Shown one piece after another: positions 1-7,182 of a stretch of DNA of 7,502 nt (within the stretch, counting starts at the first letter, position 1; every line of letters starts with the position of its first letter). The DNA lies in contig JAJBTS010000429.1 in the NCBI GenBank assembly GCA_020860885.1, positions 1 through 7,502 on the forward strand. The letters are read 5' to 3'. Position numbers and translations under genes: made by a program. The notes under the pieces were generated by a model, which saw nothing but the letters and a program-made list of their open reading frames with translations, did no database searches and was not told the DNA's origin. This DNA comes from Bacteroidales bacterium (GTDB taxonomy: Bacteria > Bacteroidota > Bacteroidia > Bacteroidales > Azobacteroidaceae).

Positions 1-1
1 T

Positions 2-49
2 AAATATCTTGTTATCCCAATTTTACTTCTGATCCTGACTTCATGTGCT
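2..49 (+). other. Lipoprotein signal peptide and lipobox of the GH3 enzyme
   Basis: In frame with the GH3 gene, bases 2-49 read KYLVIPILLLILTSCA. This is a hydrophobic core followed by LTS-Cys, a standard signal peptidase II site with the acylated Cys at 44-46. The residues after Cys (AMQENYED) hold some acids but no clear Bacteroidota lipoprotein export signal, so surface versus periplasmic facing cannot be decided from this. Confidence 0.85.
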
Positions 50-2326
50 ATGCAAGAGAATTACGAAGATTTTATCCTGGTAAGAAATATCAACGGAGCA
101 ACATTAGGTTATTCTCCCAAATCCGGAGTCCGGATTATTACGGATAAGGGCTTTAAGTTTAAAGACCTGAATAAAAACGGTGTGTTAGATCCGTACGAAG
201 ACTGGCGCTTGTCTATTGATGAGCGTGCGAGGGATTTAGCAAGTAAAATGACTGTTGAACAAATAGCGGGACTCATGTTATATAGTGCGCATCAATCCAT
301 CCCGGGTCAGGGCACCGGCTTTGGCGCAGCAACTTATAATGGAAGATCTTTCTCGGAAGGAAATATTCCTGCATGGTCACTCAGTGATGCTCAAAGGAGT
401 TTTCTTATGAATGACAATGTTCGTCATGTTTTAATCACGAGTGTAGAGAGTCCGGAGGTTGCAGCCCGATGGAACAATCAGATGCAGGAGTTCGTAGAAG
501 GTATTGGCCTGGGCATTCCGGGAAATACAAGTTCGGATCCTCGTCATTCCGGGCAAATTTCGAATACGGTAGCAGCGGAATTTAATGCTGGAGCAGGAGG
601 TGTGATCTCTGTATGGCCTGACGGATTAGGGATGGCTGCTACTTTTGATCCTGCAGTTGTAAAACAGTTTGGGGAAATTGCTTCCAAAGAGTATAGAGCA
701 TTAGGAATAGGAACAGCGCTTTCTCCCCAGATTGACCTGGGAACAGAGCCGAGATGGTACCGGATTTATATGACTTTCGGAGAAAGCCCTGAATTGTCAA
801 GGGATATGGCAAGAGCTTATATAGATGGTTTTCAGACTTCAACCGGAGATCCTGAAATTAAAGACGGATGGGGGTTTGAAAGTGTGAACGCTATGGTTAA
901 ACATTGGCCCGGAGGAGGAACCGGTGAAGCCGGACGCGACGCTCACTGGGCTTTCGGAAAGTTTGGCGTATATCCCGGAAATAATTTTGATACCCATTTA
1001 ATTCCTTTTACGGAAGGAGCCCTGAAGCTGGAAGGACCTACGCAACAGGCTTCAGCTGTAATGCCATACTACACTATTTCTTACAATCAGGCTCCGGATA
1101 GTACCAATTATGCCAATGGTTTTAGTAAATACATGGTAACAGACTTGTTACGGGAAAAATACGGTTACGACGGTGTTTTATGTACAGACTGGATGATCAC
1201 AGCGGATGAAGGGGCTTCTCCTGCCGATTTTAATGGTAAACCCTGGGGTGTGGAAGCGATGACCGTAGCGCAACGTCATTATATTGCCTTGATGGCTGGA
1301 ATGGACCAATTCGGAGGAAACAATGAAATGGGACCCGTTATGGAAGCTTATCACATGGGTGTTAATGAACATGGTGAAGAATTTATGCGGAACCGGTTTG
1401 AAGAATCGGCAGTGCGGTTATTAAAAAATATCTTCCGTTTGGGATTGTTCGAAAATCCCTATCTCAATCCGGAAAGAAGTATGGAAATAGTAGGAAATCC
1501 TGAGTTTATGCAGGCGGGTTATGAAGCTCAGCTTAAATCGGTGGTGATGTTGAAAAACAAATCGAATGTTCTTCCTGTAAGAGAAAAGAAAAAAGTATAT
1601 ATTCCTGAAATGTATTATCCTTCTATCCGGGATTGGTGGGGAAACACTTCGGAAGCTTCTACTGCTTTCCCTGTCAATAAAGATCTGCTTGGAAATTATT
1701 ACGAACTTACTACAGATCCGCAGAAAGCCGATTTTGCAATTGTTTTTGTTTCCAGTCCTCACGTAAATGCAGATGGAGGAGGCTATGATAAGAATGACCG
1801 GGCACAGGGAAACAATGGATATGTTCCTATCAGCTTACAGTACCGGCCTTATACAGCAACGGAAGGGCGTGAGCAGAGTATTGCCGCAGGAGATCCCGTG
1901 GTGGATCCGACTATCACTAATCGTTCGTACAATGAGAAAACGACTACCGTATCTAATTTCAGGGATCTGGATATAATCCTTTCTACCCGGAAAGTTATGC
2001 CGGATAAACCTATCATTGTTGTGGTAAACATGAACAGGCCTATGGTATTCAACGAATTTAAAGATCAGGTGGACGGAATTCTTGTACGGTTTGGAGTAGG
2101 AGAGCAGGCGGTACTGGATATTATTTCCGGAAAGTATGAACCTTCGGGGCTTCTTCCTCTACAGATGCCGGCAGATATGGCAGCGGTAGAGAGACAGTCG
2201 GAAGATGTTCCCTTTGATATGGAATGTCATACGGACTCTCAGGGGAATGTCTATGATTTTGCTTTCGGATTAAACTGGAGCGGTGTTATTCAGGATAGCC
2301 GTACAGAGAAATATAAGAGAAATTAA
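2..2326 (+). CDS. Glycoside hydrolase family 3 lipoprotein (beta-glucosidase-like), 5' end outside window
   Basis: Predicted exo-acting beta-glycosidase (retaining GH3) anchored to the envelope as a lipoprotein. The first ATG in view (50) is not the start. The same frame is open back to base 2 and encodes a hydrophobic stretch ending in the lipobox LTSC, with the Cys codon at 44-46, so only a few N-terminal residues are missing. Counting Met at 50 as residue 1: an EF-hand-like loop DLNKNGVLDPYE (39-50); the barrel domain with the KHWPGGG substrate-binding motif (K284, H285) and the nucleophile motif CTDW (Asp380, codon 1187-1189); then the alpha/beta sandwich domain (about 500-745), ending in a GH3-type segment PSGLLPLQMP. 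I could not assign the general acid/base Glu, so substrate and activity stay open. The visible 774 residues fit a two-domain GH3. The receptor gene follows 19 bp downstream, which suggests one operon. The family is secure; the sugar specificity is not. Confidence 0.92.
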   Translation, partial: KYLVIPILLLILTSCAMQENYEDFILVRNINGATLGYSPKSGVRIITDKGFKFKDLNKNGVLDPYEDWRLSIDERARDLASKMTVEQIAGLMLYSAHQSIPGQGTGFGAATYNGRSFSEGNIPAWSLSDAQRSFLMNDNVRHVLITSVESPEVAARWNNQMQEFVEGIGLGIPGNTSSDPRHSGQISNTVAAEFNAGAGGVISVWPDGLGMAATFDPAVVKQFGEIASKEYRALGIGTALSPQIDLGTEPRWYRIYMTFGESPELSRDMARAYIDGFQTSTGDPEIKDGWGFESVNAMVKHWPGGGTGEAGRDAHWAFGKFGVYPGNNFDTHLIPFTEGALKLEGPTQQASAVMPYYTISYNQAPDSTNYANGFSKYMVTDLLREKYGYDGVLCTDWMITADEGASPADFNGKPWGVEAMTVAQRHYIALMAGMDQFGGNNEMGPVMEAYHMGVNEHGEEFMRNRFEESAVRLLKNIFRLGLFENPYLNPERSMEIVGNPEFMQAGYEAQLKSVVMLKNKSNVLPVREKKKVYIPEMYYPSIRDWWGNTSEASTAFPVNKDLLGNYYELTTDPQKADFAIVFVSSPHVNADGGGYDKNDRAQGNNGYVPISLQYRPYTATEGREQSIAAGDPVVDPTITNRSYNEKTTTVSNFRDLDIILSTRKVMPDKPIIVVVNMNRPMVFNEFKDQVDGILVRFGVGEQAVLDIISGKYEPSGLLPLQMPADMAAVERQSEDVPFDMECHTDSQGNVYDFAFGLNWSGVIQDSRTEKYKRN

Positions 2327-2345
2327 TAAAACTTACAGGGCATTT

Positions 2346-4607
2346 ATGAAGACAAGAACTAATAAGATAGGAGGGTTGATTTTATTATTAGGAAGTATTT
2401 TATGTGCAAGTCCATTGTTCTCACAGGAAAATCATGAACTGATAGTAACCGATTCTATCGTTGCAGTAATTTCCGAACAGCCTAACGACAGGAATGTAAT
2501 GTTAAATGCGGCCTCTGCAAACGCAGGTCCCCGCGAGGTGAATATAGGATTGCCTGCCAGCGTAGGAGGAACCACTGTTCTGGAAAACGGTTTGCCTGTC
2601 GTTTATTTCTACTGGCCTGAATTTCCTTTCATGGCATGGAGAATGGATGCTTCTATTAATAATGTACAATTGCTGGATCTGGCGCAGACAGCTATTCATG
2701 TGGGTGATGTAGGCTTTTCTGTCGGAACATTCGATAATCTCGGATCGGATACATACAGAGGAAACGGAGGCGTTTCTTCCAATCATTTCGGATTAATAAA
2801 CGGCGATCTCAATATCAGCGGCCCTTTAGGAAATGGCTTCAAATTTACCGTCGGCGCTTTTGCTAATTTTGATCCGGGGACTTATACAAATGAATATACG
2901 GAGAAATATTTCTCGGATCAGACCGTAATAGCTAAACTGGGACTGACGAAAGATTATTCTTTTGGTAACCGGGGGAGAGGATCTGTATCGTTGTTGTATA
3001 AATTCGTAGATTCCAAATCCATGACTATGCAGCAATACGCTCCTTACCTGTACAAAGAAGACGGGAAAGTCTCTGAAATCGACGGTTTCAAAATAGGTGG
3101 GGATTCTTATATTACCAACCAGAGGATTACTTTGAAGAATGCTTTTACAGGTGTGTACGAAGAAAGAGATGCCGTAGAGGATTATGGCTCGGTTTCCCAT
3201 ACCCTTGATCTGATAGGTAAAAATACTTTCGACAATGATTTGAACTTTAATTATATTGTTCGCGGGCATACAGCTAAAGCGGGTATCTACCTTCCTATCA
3301 TGACAGGTGTGGAACAGGCCACGCCGGGTACGTTTACTTACGCCGACGACGGTAGTCCTTATACCGGAGAGTATGCGCAAGGGGCCATGGTTATCGCTTC
3401 CCGCAAAACTCCGGTCAAATCACTGACTTCTTTGTTTGAAGTAGGAAAGATATCGGGGCAACACGATTGGAATGTAGGCTTAAATGTCTGGGTGTATGAT
3501 ATAGATAAATTTGTTTCCGAATCGGCTCTTTACTACCAGGAAGTGGCGCCTAATCCGCGAAAGTTGATTTCTTCCACAGTAGGAGCGAATGCTTACGGAA
3601 ACTTCGGGGAAGGAAATGAGTATCATAACGGAACGGAAAGTAAAACGGCTGTGTTCGTGACCGATAAATGGACCATCAGTGATGTGGTGGACCTGAATCT
3701 CGGAGCCAGGATGGAGCTTCAGACTTTACGGGGTGATTATATTGATAACAATACTCCGCGGGCGGAAATTTACGCTGAAACTCCTAAAACCAGAATCAAT
3801 GAAACTTTTTTTAATAAGGCTTTTACCGCCAGCGCTGTTTATAAAGTTACGGGACAATTCGGTATCTTAGGTGAAGCGACTTACAACGAGCAAGCCGGAC
3901 ATCTGGAGAATTATTCCGCAGGGAACTATCCGGACCTGAAAAAGTCTAAAATACCGGGAGCCGGACTGGGAGTGTTTTTTAATCATCCTTTGTTTAACAT
4001 AGTTTCTAAGGCGACTTATATTCAGAGGGACGAATACCGGGGTACGGTCAATTTTTCTCATCCTGAAGATGTCAGCCGGGTAGAAAGGGCAGCCGTGCAA
4101 TACGATATCCAAACGTTTGGATGGACTACCGACGTGGTAGCAACTCCTTTCGAAAATTTTAACCTGCATTTCCTGTTTACCTTCCAGGCTCCCAAGTATA
4201 AAAACTATTCCGGAACCGTATTTAATGATATCCAGTATAATTACGACGATAAATATGTTACCGGAATATCAAAAGTCCTGATAGAAATTGATCCCAGTTA
4301 CCAATGGGATAAAGTAAGGTTATGGGCCAGCGCGCGTTATTTCAGTAAGACGTATGCGAACCTTCCTAACACCTTGGAATTTGCCGGACGATGGGAGACT
4401 TTCGCCGGAGCTAATTATTCTTTCAATCCGAACTTAGATCTTAACGTTACGATAGTAAACCTGTTTAATCAGCGGGGTGCGCAAGGTACCATTTCCGGAA
4501 CGGATTTACTAACGGAAGAGCAAGCCAGAGAAAAGCAAAATACCGTAATGTCAGGAACTTACATACGGCCGTTTACCCTGGAGTTTGGATTGAAATACAG
4601 ATTTTGA
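2346..4607 (+). CDS. TonB-dependent outer membrane receptor (no SusD partner)
   Basis: A 753-residue outer membrane receptor that probably imports a glycan or glycoside using TonB energy. I chose ATG 2346, 19 bp after the GH3 stop, because it opens a clean signal peptide: MKTRTNK, a hydrophobic core, and cleavage near PLFS/QEN. The longer frame from 2283 would put charged residues inside the GH3 coding end. DSIVAV at residues 36-41 resembles a TonB box. A plug-like domain spans roughly 65-180 (REVNIGLP, ENGLPV, then NISGPLGNG). The rest is rich in alternating aromatic beta strands and ends in GLKYRF, the terminal Phe expected for BAM-assembled barrels. It lacks the N-terminal carboxypeptidase-like domain of SusC proteins, and no susD gene follows. 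It therefore differs from a classic SusC/D transporter. The ligand is unknown; the GH3 neighbour points to a beta-linked sugar. Confidence 0.87.
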   Translation: MKTRTNKIGGLILLLGSILCASPLFSQENHELIVTDSIVAVISEQPNDRNVMLNAASANAGPREVNIGLPASVGGTTVLENGLPVVYFYWPEFPFMAWRMDASINNVQLLDLAQTAIHVGDVGFSVGTFDNLGSDTYRGNGGVSSNHFGLINGDLNISGPLGNGFKFTVGAFANFDPGTYTNEYTEKYFSDQTVIAKLGLTKDYSFGNRGRGSVSLLYKFVDSKSMTMQQYAPYLYKEDGKVSEIDGFKIGGDSYITNQRITLKNAFTGVYEERDAVEDYGSVSHTLDLIGKNTFDNDLNFNYIVRGHTAKAGIYLPIMTGVEQATPGTFTYADDGSPYTGEYAQGAMVIASRKTPVKSLTSLFEVGKISGQHDWNVGLNVWVYDIDKFVSESALYYQEVAPNPRKLISSTVGANAYGNFGEGNEYHNGTESKTAVFVTDKWTISDVVDLNLGARMELQTLRGDYIDNNTPRAEIYAETPKTRINETFFNKAFTASAVYKVTGQFGILGEATYNEQAGHLENYSAGNYPDLKKSKIPGAGLGVFFNHPLFNIVSKATYIQRDEYRGTVNFSHPEDVSRVERAAVQYDIQTFGWTTDVVATPFENFNLHFLFTFQAPKYKNYSGTVFNDIQYNYDDKYVTGISKVLIEIDPSYQWDKVRLWASARYFSKTYANLPNTLEFAGRWETFAGANYSFNPNLDLNVTIVNLFNQRGAQGTISGTDLLTEEQAREKQNTVMSGTYIRPFTLEFGLKYRF

Positions 4608-4630
4608 AATAAGAATCAGGAAAATTAAGA

Positions 4631-4668
4631 ATTAATGAAAATTATTTCATAATAATCCTTGTTTTTTT
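4631..4668 (+). terminator. Possible weak AT-rich terminator after the receptor gene
   Basis: ATGAAA (4635-4640) and TTTCAT (4645-4650) form a 6-bp stem around the loop ATTA. ATTA (4631-4634) can add to it by pairing with TAAT (4653-4656) across a 2-base bulge. The sequence CCTTG then runs into seven T (4662-4668). The layout is that of an intrinsic terminator, but the stem has only one G-C pair, so it is weak. Confidence 0.35.
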
Positions 4669-4690
4669 AATAATTATTCTATAAAGTTTT

Positions 4691-4698
4691 TAACTTTG
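4691..4698 (+). promoter_or_regulatory. Bacteroidota -7 promoter box for pirin
   Basis: TAACTTTG matches the Bacteroidota consensus TAnnTTTG exactly. It would start transcription around 4703-4706, about a dozen bases before the pirin ATG at 4717. A good -33 TTTG is not seen at the usual distance, only a T-rich stretch near 4662-4669. The GGAGG at 4698-4702 overlaps the box and lies 14 bases from the ATG, too far for a normal Shine-Dalgarno, which favours the promoter reading. Confidence 0.6.
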
Positions 4699-4716
4699 GA
4701 GGAAAAGAATTAAGAT

Positions 4717-5562
4717 ATGAAAAGAAAAGTCATAGAAACAATAACAGGTACGCCGTCTGTAGATGGAGCAGGTGTTCACCTGGTTAGAGTCTTAGGGCCT
4801 AACGAAGTATATCGATTTGATCCTTTTCTTATGTTGGATGCTTTTGATTCGAAAAATCCGGAGGATTATATCAAAGGATTTCCTTTTCATCCTCACAGAG
4901 GCATCGAAACGGTTACTTATTTAATCAAAGGACGTATTGACCACCAGGATAGCTTAGGAAATAAGGGAACTATCCGGGATGGGGAAAGCCAATGGATGAC
5001 AGCCGGTAGCGGGATCCTTCATCAGGAGATGCCTCAGGAATCGGAACATCTGCTTGGGCTTCAGCTTTGGATCAATCTTCCTAAAATTGAAAAGATGACT
5101 CCCCCAAAGTATTTTGATATTACAGCCGATATGATCCCGGAAATTCAGGAGCCAAATACAAACATCCGTTTGATATCCGGTAAATATAAAAATTATGAAG
5201 GGGTCAGAGGACAGCACGTAGATGCTTTTTTGATGGATATCGAAGTACAACCCAATCAAAGTTTCTCCATGCCTACAGACAAAGAATCCAACCTTTTCGT
5301 ATATATTGTAGAAGGAGACGGCCGTTTCGGAGGCGAGGAAGAAAAAGTTATTTCCCAAAAGGTGGCTGCTTTATTTAATAAAGATGATGAATTTTATGTA
5401 AAAGCGGGAGAAAAGGGAATCCGTTTTGTATTGTTTGCCGGTCGTCCCTTGAAAGAACCTATCGCCTGGGGAGGTCCTATTGTAATGAATACCCGTGCCG
5501 AATTGCAGGATGCTTTTCAGGAATTGCAGAGAGGCACTTTCATCCGGGAACAATTCTATTGA
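4717..5562 (+). CDS. Pirin family protein (bicupin metal-binding protein)
   Basis: A 281-residue cytosolic two-cupin protein of the pirin/YhhW family. Members bind iron or another divalent metal; some oxidise quercetin, and others act as redox-sensing regulators. The N-terminal cupin holds the complete metal set: His58 and His60 in FHPHRGIETVTY, and His102 and Glu104 in GILHQEMP. These match the spacing in human pirin and E. coli YhhW. The segment DHQDSLGNKG and the C-terminal pirin domain (about 165-281, ending near GTFIREQFY) are also present, and the length is normal for the family. ATG 4717 is supported by alignment of the N-terminus to the family start and by the promoter box 19 bp upstream. 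It is likely transcribed alone and converges with the minus-strand pair whose last gene ends at 5634. The family is certain; the enzymatic role is not predictable. Confidence 0.95.
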   Translation: MKRKVIETITGTPSVDGAGVHLVRVLGPNEVYRFDPFLMLDAFDSKNPEDYIKGFPFHPHRGIETVTYLIKGRIDHQDSLGNKGTIRDGESQWMTAGSGILHQEMPQESEHLLGLQLWINLPKIEKMTPPKYFDITADMIPEIQEPNTNIRLISGKYKNYEGVRGQHVDAFLMDIEVQPNQSFSMPTDKESNLFVYIVEGDGRFGGEEEKVISQKVAALFNKDDEFYVKAGEKGIRFVLFAGRPLKEPIAWGGPIVMNTRAELQDAFQELQRGTFIREQFY

Positions 5563-5633
5563 TAATCAGCTAATGATAATCAAGTACACAGATATTTACC
5601 ATAAGAAGAATCGTCACTATAATCCATAGAATT

Positions 5634-6413
5634 TTATCTGTCAGTTTTATACTGTTCTATGTTATTAAGTTGTTTCTCAAGATTCCAGTTCTCAGGCTTT
5701 TTCTGTGGTTCAAACCATTTTGCTCCGGCTGCAAGCCATTTATTGCGATATTCTGTTCGGGATTCAGTGGTATAATCCTCATTGCCCCATTTTACGCCAC
5801 AACACGGACAAATATCGTAAGTCGGAGTTTTTCCGTTATTACCCTGCGGATTAAAATCCAAAGGCAATCCACAAACGGCACAATAATATTTGGAAGTTAT
5901 CATATAATCCATGATGAACGACTTGTTTTCTTCTAAACACTTGCGCGAATCCATGTTCAATGGACCGAGTGCGCGTACTCCTTTTTCACTTATATAAAAG
6001 GATGGATATTCCACTGTCACTCTGAATATCTTGACGATATATTTCAGTGTTATCTTATATTCCTTGTTTGCAACGTCAAATTTAATATTCAACATATCAC
6101 TTCCTTCTGGCAACAGCTTTTTTACCTTGTCAATAATGCGACATTGCTTAATCCAATTCTCATATAAGAACATTCCGTTTGCAGTAATGAATACAATGAA
6201 AAGAAAGACTAATCCGATTGAAATCGTGCGTAGAGATAAATTTTCTCCACTGCCATTGTTCAAATGAACGGACAGGCAAATTGAGCATAATATCAGGCAG
6301 ATTGCCAACGTCCAAAAGATCGAGAACAGCAGGCTATCTGTTAGTGCATACCCCAAATTCGGATAATAAACCGTTTTCTCTCCACTCCAAAATCGTTTAT
6401 CGCTCAGCTTCAT
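5634..6413 (-). CDS. Membrane protein with C-terminal cysteine-rich CPCC domain
   Basis: A 259-residue protein of unknown function. Two hydrophobic segments, about residues 26-51 and 62-84, should be membrane helices. They are followed by a soluble region (about 90-172) rich in Lys and aromatic residues. The C-terminus has YCAVCG (Cys178, Cys181) and ICPCCG (Cys202, 204, 205), then WGNEDY, EYRNKWLAAGAKWF and KPENW. This arrangement resembles the Cys-rich CPCC family: a small zinc-ribbon-like module often found as a stand-alone hypothetical protein and, as I recall, sometimes near polymorphic toxin loci. Fusion to two membrane helices is unusual in my experience. The ATG at 6413 lies inside the end of the upstream gene (17-bp overlap), which implies translational coupling. 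An immunity-like or envelope-stress role is only inference, since no toxin gene is visible here. Confidence 0.8.
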   Translation of the reverse strand: MKLSDKRFWSGEKTVYYPNLGYALTDSLLFSIFWTLAICLILCSICLSVHLNNGSGENLSLRTISIGLVFLFIVFITANGMFLYENWIKQCRIIDKVKKLLPEGSDMLNIKFDVANKEYKITLKYIVKIFRVTVEYPSFYISEKGVRALGPLNMDSRKCLEENKSFIMDYMITSKYYCAVCGLPLDFNPQGNNGKTPTYDICPCCGVKWGNEDYTTESRTEYRNKWLAAGAKWFEPQKKPENWNLEKQLNNIEQYKTDR

Positions 6414-6806
6414 GATGCGTCTTTATTATTTCTATCACTAACCATATAAGGAAAAAGGAACACAATATCAAGCATAAACCGCCCATTCTTATGTGAAGGC
6501 TATCGGGACAAAAAATCAAATCGTTGTCTTTGTCATAAAATAGTTGTATTGTATTCGGATTAAAATCTTTGCATCTTTCTCTTGTAATTCCTACATAATA
6601 GGGTTTGTTATTGTATATGATTTTAATATTTGAACTTCTCTTCCTTCCTCCACAATTTACTTCTAAAACTTCATATTGGCTTATCGCCGACACTTCACTT
6701 TCAACAATTAAGTGTCTGTGATTATATGAGTAAAACATATAAATGCCGAAAGTCCATGCGACTATATTCAAAAAAACAACCCTATTATGTTTCTGTTTCG
6801 CTTCAT
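6397..6806 (-). CDS. Small two-helix membrane protein, frameshifted near its N-terminus
   Basis: No named family is recognised, though the layout of helix, beta-rich domain, helix is like DUF3592 proteins. The open frame from 6771 (TTG) to 6397 encodes 124 residues that start in mid-helix. Just upstream, ATG 6806 opens another frame reading MKRNRNIIGLFF, then hits TGA at 6770-6768, right after seven T (minus strand, 6776-6770). Adding one T, or slipping back one base, joins the two frames into a 136-residue protein with a positively charged start and a complete first helix (about residues 7-28). A beta-rich outer domain (about 29-105) and a second helix (MGGLCLILCSFFLIWLVIEI) follow. The stop overlaps the CPCC gene by 17 bp, so the two form an operon. 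The gene is A+T-rich (6541-6600 has 16 G+C of 60). Whether it is broken, phase-variable or a sequencing error cannot be told from one sequence. Confidence 0.65.
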
Positions 6807-6889
6807 AAACAGTTTAATTGCTGGAAATCCACGCTTCGTATAATCGTTTAGCTTTCTTGGAGTATCTGCTTCATTGAGAAATCTACTTA

Positions 6890-6897
6890 CAAAATTA
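6890..6897 (-). promoter_or_regulatory. Bacteroidota -7 promoter box for the membrane-protein pair
   Basis: On the minus strand, 6897-6890 reads TAATTTTG, an exact TAnnTTTG match. It would start RNA near 6884, leaving a leader of about 78 bases before ATG 6806. No convincing -33 TTTG is visible, because that distance falls inside the neighbouring terminator hairpin. The sequence just before ATG 6806 (AATTAAACTGTTT) is A/T-rich with no Shine-Dalgarno, normal for this phylum. Confidence 0.5.
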
Positions 6898-6899
6898 TA

Positions 6900-6940
6900 A
6901 AAAAGTACCGTTTATCAGTCATTTATGGACGGTTCTTTTT
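6900..6940 (-). terminator. Strong, probably bidirectional intrinsic terminator
   Basis: Bases 6900-6911 (AAAAAGTACCGT) pair with 6929-6940 (ACGGTTCTTTTT) with one T-T mismatch. Two G-U pairs and two A-T pairs extend the stem inward to a 9-base loop (6916-6924). T-runs flank it in both directions: TTTTTGTTTTT on the plus strand and TTTTTT on the minus strand. It sits 22 bases past the stop of the minus-strand mobilization remnant, so its main role was probably to end that transcript and insulate the membrane-protein promoter next to it. Confidence 0.72.
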
Positions 6941-6962
6941 GTTTTTCAGCGTAATAAGTCGA

Positions 6963-7115
6963 TTACAGTTTCATTCCTCTGCCTTTCCGTTGCGGTTGTA
7001 TTGGCTGCCGTATGTTCTGCCTTAACTTGTCGAATTGCTCCTTCAACCACTCGGCAACGGGCTTTCGATCGATGGCAAGGACTAACTTCGTTTTGTCGGT
7101 TGGCTTTCCATTGGC
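6963..7115 (-). pseudogene. C-terminal remnant resembling a Bacteroidales mobilization protein
   Basis: The minus strand ends a frame with 50 protein-like residues running from ANGKPTDKTKLVLAIDRKPV through AEWLKEQFDKLRQ to the basic tail QRKGRGMKL and TAA (6965-6963). Amphipathic helix composition and a basic RGRG-type tail remind me of the C-terminus of relaxase or mobilization proteins in Bacteroidales mobile elements; that assignment is from memory and is unproven. Upstream the frame continues through an unlikely stretch (LSLRFVFLWGR) and meets TAG at 7160-7158. There is no ATG, GTG or TTG start before the conserved-looking part. I therefore read it as the surviving 3' end of a larger gene. 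A competing frame from the ATG in TCTATGGGGCAG (minus strand, about 7126) is also open but has poor composition. Confidence 0.45.
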
Positions 7116-7182
7116 TCTGCCCCATAGAAAAACAAAGCGTAACGAAAGCTGTATCAGCTAATTTGCTACACTTTGCTCAAAT

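Noticed and set aside
2283..2345. Longer N-terminus for the TonB receptor, starting at 2283
   Set aside because: It overlaps the GH3 coding end and places charged residues before the signal peptide; ATG 2346 gives a standard signal sequence.
2346..4607. SusC of a SusC/SusD pair
   Set aside because: It has no N-terminal carboxypeptidase-like domain, is shorter than usual SusC, and the next gene is pirin, not SusD.
5670..6415. Several plus-strand open frames across the CPCC gene
   Set aside because: They are antisense to a gene with clear membrane helices and a conserved cysteine motif, and have no signals of their own.
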